Positions 10,486 through 22,861 of a stretch of DNA of 64,000 nucleotides are shown one piece after another. A model generated the notes under the pieces. It was not told the DNA's origin. It searched no databases and was given only the letters and a program-made list of their open reading frames with translations. The position numbers and the translations under genes were made by a program. The stretch is from Ananas comosus (taxonomy: Eukaryota > Streptophyta > Magnoliopsida > Poales > Bromeliaceae), in the NCBI RefSeq assembly GCF_001540865.1, contig NC_033623.1, positions 2,241,067 to 2,305,066 on the forward strand, read 5' to 3'. Position 1 is the first letter of the stretch, and every line of letters starts with the position of its first letter.

Positions 10486-12075
10486 ATGGGTCGGACGGAG
10501 CTGAATGTTCTGAGCAAGCTCGACGGGGCGAAGACGCAGCTGTACCACTTCACGGCGATCGTGATCACCGGCATGGGGTTCTTCACCGACGCCTACGACC
10601 TCTTCAGCATCTCCCTCGTCACCAAGCTCCTCGGCCGCATCTACTACTACGACCCCTCCTACCCGGCCCCCGGCATCCTCCCCCCCAACGTCGCCGCCGC
10701 CGTCAATGGCGTCGCCTTCTGCGGCACCCTCGCCGGCCAGCTCTTCTTCGGCTGGCTCGGCGACAAGCTCGGCCGCAAGTCCGTCTACGGCTTCACCCTC
10801 CTCCTCATGGTCCTCGCCTCCCTCGCCTCCGGCCTCTCCTTCGGCCACTCCGCCAAGGGCGTCATGGCCACCCTCTGCTTCCTCCGCTTCTGGCTCGGCT
10901 TCGGCATCGGCGGCGACTACCCCCTCTCCGCCACCATCATGTCCGAGTACGCCAACAAGAAAACCCGCGGCTCCTTCATCGCCGCCGTCTTCGCCATGCA
11001 GGGCTTCGGCATCCTCGTCGGCGGCATCGTCTCCCTCATCGTGTCGGCCGCCTTCAATGACCGCTACCACGCTCCGCCCTTCAGCCAGGACCCCGCGGGC
11101 TCCACCGTCCCGCAGGCCGACTACGTGTGGCGGATCATCCTCATGTTCGGCGCCGTCCCCGCCGCGCTGACCTACTACTGGCGGATGAAGATGCCCGAGA
11201 CCGCGCGCTACACCGCGCTCGTCGCCAGGAACGCGAAGCAGGCAGCGGCCGACATGTCCAAAGTACTGCAGGAAGAAATCAGGGAGGATGACACTGAGCT
11301 TGCAGAGCAGCCGACGGTCGCCGACGACTGGGGCTTGTTCTCGCCGCAGTTCGCTCGGCGCCACGGCATCCACCTCCTGGCGACGTCGACGACGTGGTTC
11401 TTCCTCGACATCGCGTACTACAGCCAGAACCTATTCCAGAAGGACATCTTCAGCAAGGTCGGGTGGATACCGCCGGCGGGCAGCATGAACGCCGTCGAGG
11501 AGGTGTTCCGCATCGCCCGCGCGCAGACGCTCATCGCCCTCTGCGGCACCGTCCCCGGATACTGGTTCACCGTGGCGTTCATCGACGTGATCGGACGGTT
11601 CTGGATCCAGGTGATGGGCTTCTTCATGATGACCGTGTTCATGCTCGGCCTCGCGGTCCCCTACCACCACTGGACGACGCCCGGGCACCACGTCGGGTTC
11701 GTGGTCATGTACGCGTTCACCTTCTTCTTCGCCAACTTCGGGCCGAACGCGACGACGTTCATCGTGCCGGCCGAGGTGTTCCCGGCACGGCTGCGGTCGA
11801 CCTGCCACGGGATATCGGCGGCGGCGGGGAAGGCGGGGGCGATCGTCGGGGCGTTCGGGTTCCTCTATGCGTCGCAGGGGAAGGCGCTGGCGGAGAGGGA
11901 CCGCGGGTACCCGGCGGGGATCGGGATACGGAACACGCTGTTCGTGCTCGCGGCGTCGAACTTCCTCGGCCTCGCCTTTTCGCTGCTGGTGCCGGAGGCC
12001 AAGGGGAGGTCGCTGGAGGAGATGTCCAAGGAGAACGAGGGGGAGGATGAGTTTGTCATGGATAAAGCTCCTTAA
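10486..12075 (+). CDS. PHT1-family inorganic phosphate:H+ symporter (529 aa)
   Basis: Plasma-membrane phosphate uptake transporter of the major facilitator superfamily. An intronless reading frame of 529 aa has the usual PHT1 length and about 12 hydrophobic segments split by a hydrophilic loop near residues 225-285. The N-terminal motif FFTDAYDLF puts Asp35 and Asp38 where PHT1 proteins have proton/phosphate-coupling acids. The PHT1 signature [14 protein letters not shown] begins at residue 142 and includes Asp144. The C terminus has the family motif [14 protein letters not shown] chose the ATG at 10486 because its context (GCCATGG) is optimal and the ATG-less extension upstream would need a GTG start. 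Codons are extremely GC3-rich. A second, damaged PHT1 gene lies on the other strand at 29903-31482. The family is certain; the exact subfamily member (affinity, mycorrhizal or not) cannot be told by eye. Confidence 0.96.
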   Translation: MGRTELNVLSKLDGAKTQLYHFTAIVITGMGFFTDAYDLFSISLVTKLLGRIYYYDPSYPAPGILPPNVAAAVNGVAFCGTLAGQLFFGWLGDKLGRKSVYGFTLLLMVLASLASGLSFGHSAKGVMATLCFLRFWLGFGIGGDYPLSATIMSEYANKKTRGSFIAAVFAMQGFGILVGGIVSLIVSAAFNDRYHAPPFSQDPAGSTVPQADYVWRIILMFGAVPAALTYYWRMKMPETARYTALVARNAKQAAADMSKVLQEEIREDDTELAEQPTVADDWGLFSPQFARRHGIHLLATSTTWFFLDIAYYSQNLFQKDIFSKVGWIPPAGSMNAVEEVFRIARAQTLIALCGTVPGYWFTVAFIDVIGRFWIQVMGFFMMTVFMLGLAVPYHHWTTPGHHVGFVVMYAFTFFFANFGPNATTFIVPAEVFPARLRSTCHGISAAAGKAGAIVGAFGFLYASQGKALAERDRGYPAGIGIRNTLFVLAASNFLGLAFSLLVPEAKGRSLEEMSKENEGEDEFVMDKAP

Positions 12076-12433
12076 AAGTTAATTACGTAATTAAAAAAAA
12101 TAATAATAATTTGTGAAATATGTACATGTATTCCATCCCTTGCCTCAATTTGAACTTTGAAGCTTTTCTTGCATGTGTGTGGTTTATGAACATTTGTTCA
12201 TTTTGCAAGTCTCTGCAGTTTCTTTTTCTTTCTCCTAAAAGGTCGAATATGATATCCTACTGCAGCTATTTTCTTTTACCGTCTTCAATCATCAAATATT
12301 ATAAAATTTTATTTAAATATCAAAATAAAATTTCTAATAATAATATATTCGGTATAAAAATATTTTTGTGTGATTAAAAATCAGGAGTTTAAGTTTTGCC
12401 CTTGAGATAGTTTGGCATGTATAATTTGGTAGA
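12076..12433. other. PHT1 3' flank, no further feature
   Basis: AT-rich sequence after the stop codon, probably including the PHT1 3' UTR. No conserved ORF, transposon end or RNA gene was recognised. Confidence 0.5.
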
Positions 12434-12585
12434 TTTTTTTTTTTTGAGAGAGAGGTAACGTGTTACCCGCTTTATTTATTTTTTTAGAAATAAATTTAGC
12501 TGGAAATGTGAAACAATCATATTTCAAATTTGAAATCTCGAATATCAACCACCAAGTCTTTAGCCACTTGCGCTGGGGACAGATA
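12434..12585 (-). mobile_element. tRNA-derived SINE, copy 1
   Basis: On the minus strand, a tRNA-like head (CAAGTGGCTAAAG..., decayed box B) is followed by the family body containing CCAGCTAAATTTATTTCT and CGGGTAACACGTTACC and a 3' poly(A), seen here as poly(T) at 12434-12445. It is one of seven copies of the same SINE in this window. The 28-A run at about 12599 and a second A run around the N at 12665 follow it. Confidence 0.7.
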
Positions 12586-12597
12586 GCGCGCTTTCTC

Positions 12598-12690
12598 CAA
12601 AAAAAAAAAAAAAAAAAAAAAAAAACAGAATGCATATAGTTACAAATTTACAATTGCTGCATTTNAAAAAAAAAAAAAAAAAAAAAAAAA
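12598..12690. repeat. Two poly(A) runs around an N
   Basis: Runs of about 28 and 25 A flank a short unique piece and the N at 12665. They may be poly(A) tails of retroposons or a join artefact. Lys-only ORF segments through them are not genes. Confidence 0.7.
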
Positions 12691-12939
12691 ATGAAGGCCG
12701 AATACCATACCAAGGAGAAGGGAAGTGGCTAGACCAGCTCAAGTTTTGGGCTAGCCAAAGGCCTAGGCCTAGCTTCTTTGGGCTAGCTCGAATCGTACCG
12801 ACACGGCCCACATTGCAACAAAAAAGAGTTGTGAGGCCAGCGACTCAATTTATCATTCTACCCTCGTCCCCTACGCCTCTCTTTGCCCTTCGCCCCCCGC
12901 GAAGCAGCGCGTCGCTCGATCCCGCGCCCCGCGCCCGCG

Positions 12940-15900
12940 ATGGTGCACAGCGCGTACGACTCCGTGGAGCTCCTCCGCGGCTGCCCCGCCCGGATCGACG
13001 CCGTCGCCTCCTACGCCTCGAAGCTCCTCCTCGGCTGCTCCGACTCCTCCCTCCGCATCTACTCCCCCCGCTCCCTCTCCTCCTCCGACGACGCTTCGGC
13101 ATCCTCCGCCGCCGCCGCCGCCGATGCCGCCGCCGCCGAGATCCGCCGCGACTCCTACGCCCTCGAGCGCGCCATCCCGGGCTTCTGGAGGCGCCCGCCC
13201 CTCGCCATGGAGGTGTCCGCCTCCCGCGACCTCCTCCTCTCCCTCTCCGAGTGGGTCGCCCTCCACCGCCTCCCCTCCCTTGAGACCCTCGTCGCCGTCG
13301 CCAAGACCAAGGGCGCCTCCGTCTACAGCTGGGACGACCGCCGGGGCCTCCTCTGCGTCGGCCGCCAGAAGCGCGTCGCCATCTACCGCCTCGACGGTAA
13401 CGCCCCCATCCCTCCTCCACAACCCCTCTTCTTCAGGTCTCAATCGAGACGCGTGGTCGCAGTGTCTAAACGTTTTATTGCAATTGATTCTAACAACCTT
13501 TCGAATCGTCGTAGTGCCGACATCCAACAATGTAATTGCGAATGTTTTGGCTACAAGCTTTATATGCAGAGGAAAAGGGAAGATCTTTGATAGTTTTCTA
13601 TTCCAGATTTCTTATATCCTAATATAAAGGTGATTGATATAATGCAAACTGATTTATAAGTTGAATGGACCTGAAAAACCCCGGTTTTTATGGCAGAATT
13701 TCTTACAAAGGTCGTGTTTTTATTAGTTTAGACTTAAGAAGCAGTTCTGATCACTTGATATTTATTGGTTACTTGCCTCTTCAATGGAACATTTTTCAGG
13801 TCGAAGAAATGATTCTGACTTCCTTTTGAGGTTAAATTGGCGTAAATATGTATTTAATTTGGAATATCTAGATCACTTTCCTTTATGCCGGGCCAACAAT
13901 TCGCCTACTGGAGATTGGGGTATTCAGAACTGTAGGTTAATTTAATAATTTACCAGCCAACAATTCAAGAACTGAGGGGCAATTTAACAATCTGTCTACC
14001 GGCCAACAATTCAAGAAGTGCGGGGCAATTTAACAATTCACCTACTGGGTAACAAGTCTAGAAAGAGTTACTAAAACCTGAAATCGGAGTAATTTCTGTG
14101 TAAAACTATCTGATTAAGGCATCTAGAAGGCAGTTATGTACTTATAGTATATTTATGTCTCTTTTTTCTTTTAGTTATCGTTACCTGTGAGATATGATGG
14201 TTCGTGCATCAATAGGGTTCTTACCTGGTGCTCTATATATGGTCTTTCCCTTGGTCATCGTAATCTTTGCAACTTAAAATGTTCTGCTTTGGTTAGGTGG
14301 TCGAGAGTTTGTGGAAGTAAAGGAGTTTAGCGTTCCTGACGTGGTTAAGTCTATGGCTTGGTGCGGGGAGAACATATGTCTGGGGATTAGAAGGGAATAC
14401 ATGATTATGAATAGCTTGACTGGTTCATTATCCGAAGTTTTCCCTGCTGGGAGGATAGCTCCTCCATTGGTTGTCCCTCTTCCGTCAGGGGAGCTGCTTC
14501 TCGGAAAGGTACTTTTTTATTTATGCTTTTGTTTTTTTTTTCCGGGTCATTTTCCTCCGTGGCAATTTTAAATTTTTATCGCAAATGTTCTCTTATGAAA
14601 AAGGCATGATCATCTACATTTTTAGCATTTAATGTGTAACATGGTTCTGATTTTTTGCTTTTTTTAACTTGATTTAGTAATCAGTAACTTTTGCTTATGA
14701 GATTCATGTATTCTTGTTTTGTCTCTCTCAGGTAATTTTCTTTGATAAGGACACGCAGATTCTAGTATCGCTAAATGATGTTTCTCTATTTTCTTTTCTC
14801 CTTGTAATTAGCACATGTAAACTGTAGTATCACTAATGTTTCTCAACACTCTATTATTATCCACAAAATTAGGAAAATGTAGATTCTGCATCCTTAATTG
14901 GTCTTCTATTCTCCATGTAATCTCTTTAAGAGTAAATTTTATTGTGTAATTGTTGGCTACTGGATCAAACTCTAAGGTCTATGTATCATGCTAAAATGAT
15001 ACTATGCTAAAATATAGAAAAAGAGTTTAATACTTGTTAAATTGTTAATCAAATAAAAAAACCTCATATGGCACATCTTAAAGCTTTACAAGTCTATTTA
15101 CAAGCATTGTCTTAGCTGTTGTACTTTTCTAGTAGTTGTTCTAGTCCGTGCAGTGGAGTAAATTATTCCATGATAGCAAGTTCCTTCGTTGAATAATGCC
15201 TTCTTCCACCATGATCTGGATCTTTGAGGAGTATAGTGCATGTTGATTATTGCTTTGATTCTTTGAACTGCATGACCTTTAAACGCTTACTTTATATTGC
15301 AAGTTTTCCTACTAACTAGTTGGCCTTTACTGTTTTTTTGTGAGCATTCCTCTCTGTTTCCTTGCCTCCACTTAGGACTCAGAAATATGTACCATTTAGT
15401 TCTGGGCAGAGAAAAAGTACTTTTTTTGTGGTCATGGCATTAATTAACCATAGGTTTGGATTGCTAACCTATTTTAACATGTGGAGTTAGGGTATTAAGG
15501 CAATCCATGCAGCTAATAGGTGCACTTTTCATGACCTGGCTTAACGGGAAAAATATCATCACATCATGTGACACTCCAATAGTCCCGCATCGGATGGAAA
15601 TGGGGTTGTCATTGGGTATATAAGAGGACTCCACCATAATAATAATAACTGGACTTAAGCATTTTTGGCCGGTGGTTTTGGCCCAACGAGTTATTATTGC
15701 TAGTAGGCCGGATCGTTATACATCATCACTCACGCTCATTGAATATGATTCGGTTACCAATGGAAAGTAGTATATAAATATTTTAGATTTCTTCCTTGTC
15801 ATTCTACTAGTACCTAATGCATTTTGGTCTTTTCATTGGCTTGTTGAAATTAATCTTTTGATTTGCTATTTTACAGGACAACATTGGTGTATTTGTTGAC

Positions 15901-18900
15901 CAAAATGGGAAGCTTCTACAAGATGGCAGGATATGTTGGTCCGAGGCTCCTGGATCTGTTGTCATCCATAAACCGTATGCTATAGCTCGCCTACCCAGAC
16001 ATGTCGAGGTGGCTCAAGCATTTTACTTATAGTTGAGATAGGTACATTAATCCATTGCTATCGTTGCATTAGATTTATATGGCCTAATGCATAAATTATT
16101 GCAGGTACGGTCGCTTAAAGCTCCCAATCAACTGGTTCAAACAATTGTTCTCCGTGATGTTCATCTGCTTCTTCAAACCAACAATTGTATACTCGCTGCA
16201 TTAGGCAATTCTGTTTATGGTCTATTGCCTGTCCCTCTTGGCGCGCAGGTATATCCTCTATCACTTGAGTTTTATTGCTTCCATCATTCATTTTGTCAAC
16301 ACATATTTGTATCAACTCTACTGTTATATTATTTTTCTCGCAATACTAGGAAGCTAATTTATCTAAATATCTGTGTGCCCATTTTAATGTCTTATCTCTT
16401 AATGTATCCATATGGGAAATGTTGTGCAAGGTAATTCTTTGTTTGGTTTATCAGGTTTGATTGTCCAATATAGAAAAAGTGCCATAGGTGGGAAAGATGA
16501 GAAGAGAGGAAAATGAAATGGGGGGAGCAGGAGTCACTTTGGGTAGGGAAAGATATAGGAAATAACCATATCCTTTTTAATTAGGGATTGCCCTACTGTG
16601 CTGAGGCCGTGGCGACATGTGGCATGGGATCGTGCCGACACTGTATCAACAAAATAATAATTTTTTCTTGTTGTGGGATCTTTTTGACTTTTTTATGTAA
16701 ATGCTTCACAAAAGCTTTTTCATACTTCAAATATATAGATCTTGTAAATCTACTTACATTTGGAGCAATTATGTTCCATTGCATAATAAGACCAATTTTG
16801 GTGAAAAAGTACGAATAAGAAGATTTTCTCCAATTTCTTTTACCATTTTTTATCTAGTGGTTTTGCCTTTAGTAGTGTTGTCCTATAAATTTTTATCCAG
16901 TAATGACTTTGGTTTTGGGTTTTTGCATATACTTTCCTAATATATATAAAATAATTTTTTTAAAGATTTTAAGATGTTTATTACTTTTTCTTACTAAATT
17001 GTGTGAGATATAATACATAAAATATTATTATATCCATTAGAGATATTAAAACACTCTTAAAAAACTAATTTTTCTTAAAAATTTAATAAAAAAAGCCTGA
17101 GCCAGTGAGGGCCAACATGCCAATGGCATGCCACTGGCACGGGGCGCACGCCGTCATTGGCATGCCCAATGCCGTTGTATCCCAGTGCCGTTGTATCGTG
17201 CCATACTGTTCTGCCGGCACAGTGGCACGGGTTGTGCTAGTGGCACGACAATCCTTTTCTTTAACTAAAACTTTTAACTAAAACTTTCAGCACTTTAATA
17301 TCAATTACCAAATGATGCCCAGGTTACTTACTATAGGTCCTGTTACCCATTTCAAATGTATACCAGGAAGGGAATAAGGTGAAAATAGATAGGCCTTGAT
17401 GGTTGATGCCATCTCATAGGAACATATCATTCATGGAAACTCTGCAAAGAGTCAACCTGATTAGCATATACTTCTTTTTTATGCTTGAGTGGAATTTCTT
17501 TTCATTCCCGAGGACTGCTGGAAATTAAGGGCCATTAGTTGGTTTTATTATTCAGAGAATGGTCAGACTTCTAGAATATTTCATTACTTGCTTCTGGACC
17601 ATTCTTTGTTGTTTTTATGTGCCCTAAAATACCTTTTTGATTTGCTATGGCTTTTTCTCTTTCTTTACTGTCTCTGGGAGTACAGATAGTACAATTAACT
17701 GCATCGGGAGATTTTGAGGAGGCCTTGGCTTTATGCAAGCTACTTCCACCCGAGGATTCAACTCTGCGAGCAGCGAAGGAGAGCTCAATACACATAAGGT
17801 GATTTTCTCCTTCAATGACCTACTCATAATATGGTGAGCAGTCAGTTATAGTTGATGTTTGAGTAGTTGTCTCTTTAATGTCTAGGCTGACCTAACTAAA
17901 TCTCCAACTAGTCTAAGTGCTGTCTCATTCACTAAAGACGGTAAGAATATCTGTATTGGATGTAGACACTTTTATCCTAAGTACACAGTTACATGTATTA
18001 CAATGTGAATTGTGTTGGCTGATATATTGCCCTAAATAGGTCCTGTACTTAAGTTTGCTATATTGTATCTGTTCAGTTGAAATGCTTGATTTTTGATTTA
18101 TACGCTTATTCTTTTTCTTATTTTAAAGTACTTTCTATTGATCATATCAGGAAGGTGCAAGCTTATTTTCCTTATCAGTATGTCCCTTTCCTTCTCGTAG
18201 TCCTTTTTCTATCAGTTTATTTGTTTTTATTTTCCAGATATGGTCACTTCTTGTTTGACAACGGAAGCTATGAGGAGTCGATGGAGCAATTTTTAGCTTC
18301 ACAAGTGGATATCACTTATGTTTTATCGCTATACCCGTCCATTATACTTCCCAAGACGCTTAATATTACCGAGGCTGATAAGCTCCATGACTTGACAGAT
18401 ACTTCACATCTATCCAGAATGTCATCTGATGCTTCAGATGAGATGGAATCCTCCCTCCCTATCCAACATCAGGAATCTGATCTTGAAATGAAGAAAATGA
18501 GTCACAACTCGCTTACGGCTCTTGTAAAGTACTTGCAGAAGAGAAGATTTAGTATAATTGAGAGGGCCACTGCAGAGGTAACTGAGGAGGTTGTCTCAGT
18601 TGTACAGGACAGTATGGCCTTGTCTGATCCACATAGACCGAAAACATCAAACAAGGTGACCTGATCGTAATTCTTCCTTAAGAGTTCTAAGTTACTTATG
18701 GCTATGTTTAATTTTATGCACTATAAAGGATATTCTGCAAAATTTCAGAGTTCAGTTTTCAACATGGAAGTCTTACCTGAGCATTTCCTATTTCACTTTA
18801 TGAACCTCATTTTGGATCATTCTTGTTAAGGGACATTTGGTGTCATCGCAGGATATACTATTTGCATAGTTTGCACTTTGCACTTTGCACTTTGCACTTT

Positions 18901-21900
18901 ACACATTTCAACTTCACTTTTTGTTCAATACAGTGTTGCTTTAGGCTTCATTTGGTAACACCTACATTCTTTTTTCTTTACTTAAATTCTATGCAAATGA
19001 ATGTGCCCGCAGATGATAGATTGTTTGCAACCTATACTCCTATGGGTCTTGTTAGGCATTAAAACACGAACAATTTTGTAGCAACTTTGCCCTTTTAATA
19101 TCTTTCTGTAAAAAGATGGGCTTGCAAACTAATGTACAATAACAGAACATAGAAGTTGATTGAATTGTGAACTGAAATATAATTTGAGTTTTTTAAAATA
19201 GAAATAAGTAAGACTACGAGTCAAATGAGATCCGTACTTTTTATCTTCAGTCCTGTCATGGAATGCATGATTTTTTTTTTTGTTCATTTTAGCCTAATTA
19301 AAATGAAGATACCTTATAAGATAAAATATTGTATTGGAAGCATTAAAGCAAATTCCAAATGTTTTATGGTTGGTGATCGATGAGTCACAAAATGTTACTG
19401 CATCATCTCTTCAAAGTCGTAATAAATACATATTCTATATATTATGTCAAAAAAAAAAAAAAATGAACGCAATCTTTACTAATTAACTGAAGATGTACTA
19501 TCTGATATCTGATAATTTAACTGTATTTTGTATTCCTAGAGGCACAGCCAGATACATATCAGCTCAGTAGCCAGAGAGATGGCGACTGTACTGGATACCG
19601 CACTTCTTCAAGCCCTGCTTCTTACAGGGCAGACATCAGGAGCACTTGAGTTACTTAAGGGCCTCAATTATTGTGATTTGAAGATATGTGAAGAATTTTT
19701 GAAGGAAAGGAATTTCTATATAGTGTTACTGGAGCTGTACAAGAGTAACGAATTGCACCGCGAAGCTCTTAAACTTCTGAATCAACTGGTCGAGGAATCA
19801 AAATCAGGCCTTGCAAATTCTGAGCTCAATCAGAAGTTCAAACCAAATATGATTATCGAGTATCTCAGGGTATTATTACCTTATGCTTAGTCGCTTACTT
19901 CTTTTGGACAAATTTATGTTCTCTTTTATATGTAACTTGCCATTTTCCCCTGATGTTAACTAGCAATTGTATGGCGACTTTGCTCTAATTGAGAGCTTTT
20001 ATTATAACAGTGCAAGTTTCAAACTAAGGGGTCGTACTAGATGCCAGTAAGCACTTTTAACTACTCTGATAATTATACCTATGTGCAAGAAGTATTGAAA
20101 ATACAGGATCTAAACTTACGAAAAGGAGTAATTCATATTTATGTTTCATAATTCACCAGATCAACACAGCTGCTTCCATTTAGTTTGATAAGTTTTGTTA
20201 AACTAATGGTGAACACTCAAAAGGATTTGTATACAACATTGCTTTTTGAAGAACTTGTTGGATTGCATCACTTGGATTTTGAATTCAGGCTGTGTACTTG
20301 TACTGCTGTCTAAACAATTTGAGCATATCTCGGCAAAACTTTCTGGTACTTTGCAAAACTTTGAATAGCCAAGAACTTATCCCTGGTGCTGTATCTAGCT
20401 GTCATACTAAATCATTGTCCTTTATGAAACATGATTCCCTTCTACTGACTTTTCTGATTATATTTGCAGCCTCTTTGTAGGACCGATCCTATGCTTGTTT
20501 TAGAATCCTCCTTGACTGTTCTTGAGAGCTGCCCAACAGAAACGATTGAACTTTTCCTGTCTGAAAATGTTCCAGCAGACTTGGTAAATTCATATTTGAA
20601 GCAGCATGCACCAAATTTGCAGTCTACATATCTAGAGCTTATGCTTTCAATGAGTGAAAATGGGATCAATCCTAACCTGCAAAATGAACTGGTATTTGCG
20701 TCCTTTTCATTCTGTCTTTTATTGTGATAAATTATAGTTTGTTTGAGCTGTTAAGATATTCCTTTTTTACTGAAACTTGTTACCAGGTGCAAATATACCT
20801 TTCAGAAGTACTCGATTGGTACCAGGATCTCAAGGACGAACAAAAATGGGACGAGAAAACTTACTCTCAAACCCGTAAGAAGTTAATATCTGCATTAGAG
20901 GGTATTTCGGGTTATAATGCTGAGGTCCTGTTAAAGTGTCTCCCACAAGATGCACTCTTTGAGGAGCGCGCGATACTACTTGGAAAATTAAATCAACACC
21001 ATCTTGCTTTATCTTTGTATGTTCACAAGGTAACATCTATGGGGACGAACAATCAGTTCTTTCTGCTGTGCTTTTCTCATTTGGGTGAAAATCTTGTTCA
21101 CAGGCTTCCAGCTCTGTTTGGAGGTTTTCTTTTTTGAAGTTATATGTTTCTAAAGACTTCTTGTTAGTTGTGATTAGTGCATTTAAAACTCTAATGCTAT
21201 GTCCGCTGTAATAACTACTCCTTGGTGAATTATGCAGCTGCATTTATCAGAGCTAGCGGTAGCATACTGCGATCGTGTTTACGAAGCAGGATCATCACAG
21301 CCTCCAAAATCAAATGTGAACATCTATCTTATGCTACTACAGATTTACTTAAATCCACAAAAGACAAAAAAAGAATTTGAAAGAAGAACTATTTCGGTAC
21401 CTTCCCAAAGCCCTATAACCCAAAAGGTTGGTTATACTAAATTCAAAGGGAGCCGCAATTCTAAGAAAATTGTGGAGATTGAGGGTGCTGATGACATGCG
21501 CATTAGCCTCAGCAGCACTGATAGTGGACGAAGTGATGGTGATGGAGATGAATATGCTGAAGGAGGAGGTTCTGCAATGTTGAATGAGACACTTGAATTG
21601 TTGAGCCAGCGATGGGATAGGATAAATGGTGCACAGGCTCTAAAACTATTACCCAGAGAAACAAAGCTCCAGGTATGGATTTATTTGTTCAAGAAAATTT
21701 TTTTTTCAATTTTTTTTATGTAAGAGGAAGTTCAAATAATTGAAAACTCTGAACCCCAATGAATTTACTATTTCCTAGTATGCTTTTTTGGCAGAATTTG
21801 CTTTCTTTCCTTGAACCACTTCTCAAGAAATCTAGCGAACATCGGCGGAATTATGCAGTTATTAAGAACTTGATATTCAGGGCGCATTTGCAGGTTAACT

Positions 21901-22312
21901 CTATTTGCTTTGTCTTCTTTGTCGTTATGCTGTTGTATCAAAAAGCTGGTTTGGAGACTTTGCAACAGAAAGGAGCATTTTGTGTTTAGATTATTTCTTA
22001 TCTTGGAAATACAATGTTTCATGAGAATGTTTAGTCTCCAATCCCCTATAAGCCCAGGTTGATGATAAATGAAATTTCTAACTGCTCAAGTCTACTGACA
22101 TCGTGCATTAGGTAAAGGAAGATCTTAGTAAATCCCGACAAACAGTTGTGAAGATTGATGGAGAGAGCACCTGTTCTCTGTGCCGTAAGCGGATAGGTAA
22201 CAGTGCTTTTGCTGTTTATCCAAATGGAAAGACACTTGTGCATTTTGTCTGCTTTAGAGACTCGCAGCGCATCAAGGCTGTCCGAGGTGCACCCCCAGTC
22301 AAGCGCCTGTAG
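12940..22312 (+). CDS. VPS39: VPS39/Vam6 homologue, HOPS tethering subunit (12 coding exons)
   Basis: HOPS complex subunit that tethers late endosomes/prevacuoles to the vacuole and binds Rab7-type GTPases. Coding exons: 12940-13396, 14297-14508, 15877-16008, 16105-16248, 17686-17798, 18238-18655, 19540-19869, 20470-20691, 20787-21029, 21238-21672, 21795-21893, 22112-22312. All introns are GT-AG, the summed length is 3006 nt (1001 aa plus TAG) and the frame is open throughout. The protein starts MVHSAYDSVELL; exons 1-4 give the citron-homology (CNH) domain (YSWDDRRG, SWCGEN-like motif, GVFVDQNGKLL). Exons 7-9 cover clathrin-heavy-chain-like repeats (EMATVLDTALLQALL, WDEKTYSQTRKKL). Exon 12 carries the C-terminal Vps39_2 domain with Cys956-x2-Cys959 and His979/Cys982 (CSLCRKRIG, FVCF). 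Exon 1 has a poly-Ala/Ser insert after SPRSLSS. Introns 1 and 2 host repeats. The upstream in-frame sequence lacks an ATG. Family assignment is secure; individual splice sites are by eye. Confidence 0.95.
13900..14060. repeat. Tandem imperfect repeat in VPS39 intron 1
   Basis: Three diverged copies of a unit of roughly 50-60 bp containing GGCCAACAATTC and GGGGCAATTTAACAAT. It is non-coding; no terminal repeats or target-site duplication are evident. Confidence 0.6.
15567..15724 (+). mobile_element. TRIM-like solo LTR in VPS39 intron 2
   Basis: TGTGACACTCCAATAGTCCC at the left and ...CGTTATACA at the right give TG...CA ends. Inside are the CCCGCATCGG motif and a TATA box (GGGTATATAAGAGG) typical of small plant TRIM LTRs. 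No internal region or second LTR is present. The flanking ATCA/CATC sequence is too repetitive to define the duplication. Confidence 0.5.
16590..17260. repeat. GGCACGG-rich degenerate repeat in VPS39 intron 4
   Basis: Two blocks (about 16600-16645 and 17095-17255) are made of short iterated GGCACG/GTGCCA motifs in both orientations. They resemble a block at about 43840-43945. No terminal structure could be defined. Confidence 0.4.
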
Positions 22313-22861
22313 TTTGCTCCTAACGTGAAGTATGATTAATCTCTTTACTTTTGACAATAGTTCATACTTATTAAAGGAAATATTATATTTTCGTTGTTGC
22401 TTTCTTTTGCTCTGAAAGTAAACAATTGTAATACCTTGCATTAATCAAATTTGTGAAATCACAGATGCCGAGAAATATTAATTTGTAGTCCAGATTTGAT
22501 GTTAAAAGAATCCATGCGGTCCTGAAAATAGTTGAAACTTTGGCATATGGAAGGTCAGTTTGCTAATGCATTTCTATGATCCTGTGACTGTTAAATTTCT
22601 TATGCTTTGACAAAAATGTGGAGGCTTATTTGCATTGCACCTAAGAGGTGAGATGATTTTTCTTATTCTGAGATATGACTTTTAAGTCGTTTAGACTATG
22701 CCATTTGAGACTTTCTAATCATACTTGTTAAATTAAATGAAACAACCGTTTTTCTGTAAAGGCTTAAGCTACCAGAGAACATTATTTTTTATATTTATAT
22801 TTTTCAACTAAGGCTTTAAATTCAATAAACTTATCAAAAACTTCATACTTAAATTTTAAAA

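Noticed and set aside
10390..11373. 327-aa minus-strand ORF opposite the PHT1 gene
   Set aside because: A Gly/Glu/Ala-rich shadow created by GC3-biased codons of the true plus-strand gene; no domain and no independent support.
12871..13530. Long GC-rich ORFs on both strands over VPS39 exon 1
   Set aside because: Low-complexity mirrors of exon 1. The plus-strand frame starting at 12883 would need a non-ATG start; the VPS39 ATG is at 12940.
15567..15724. Cassandra-type TRIM with 5S rRNA promoter
   Set aside because: The LTR has CCCGCATCGG and a TATA box, but I do not see the 5S internal control region; called only TRIM-like.
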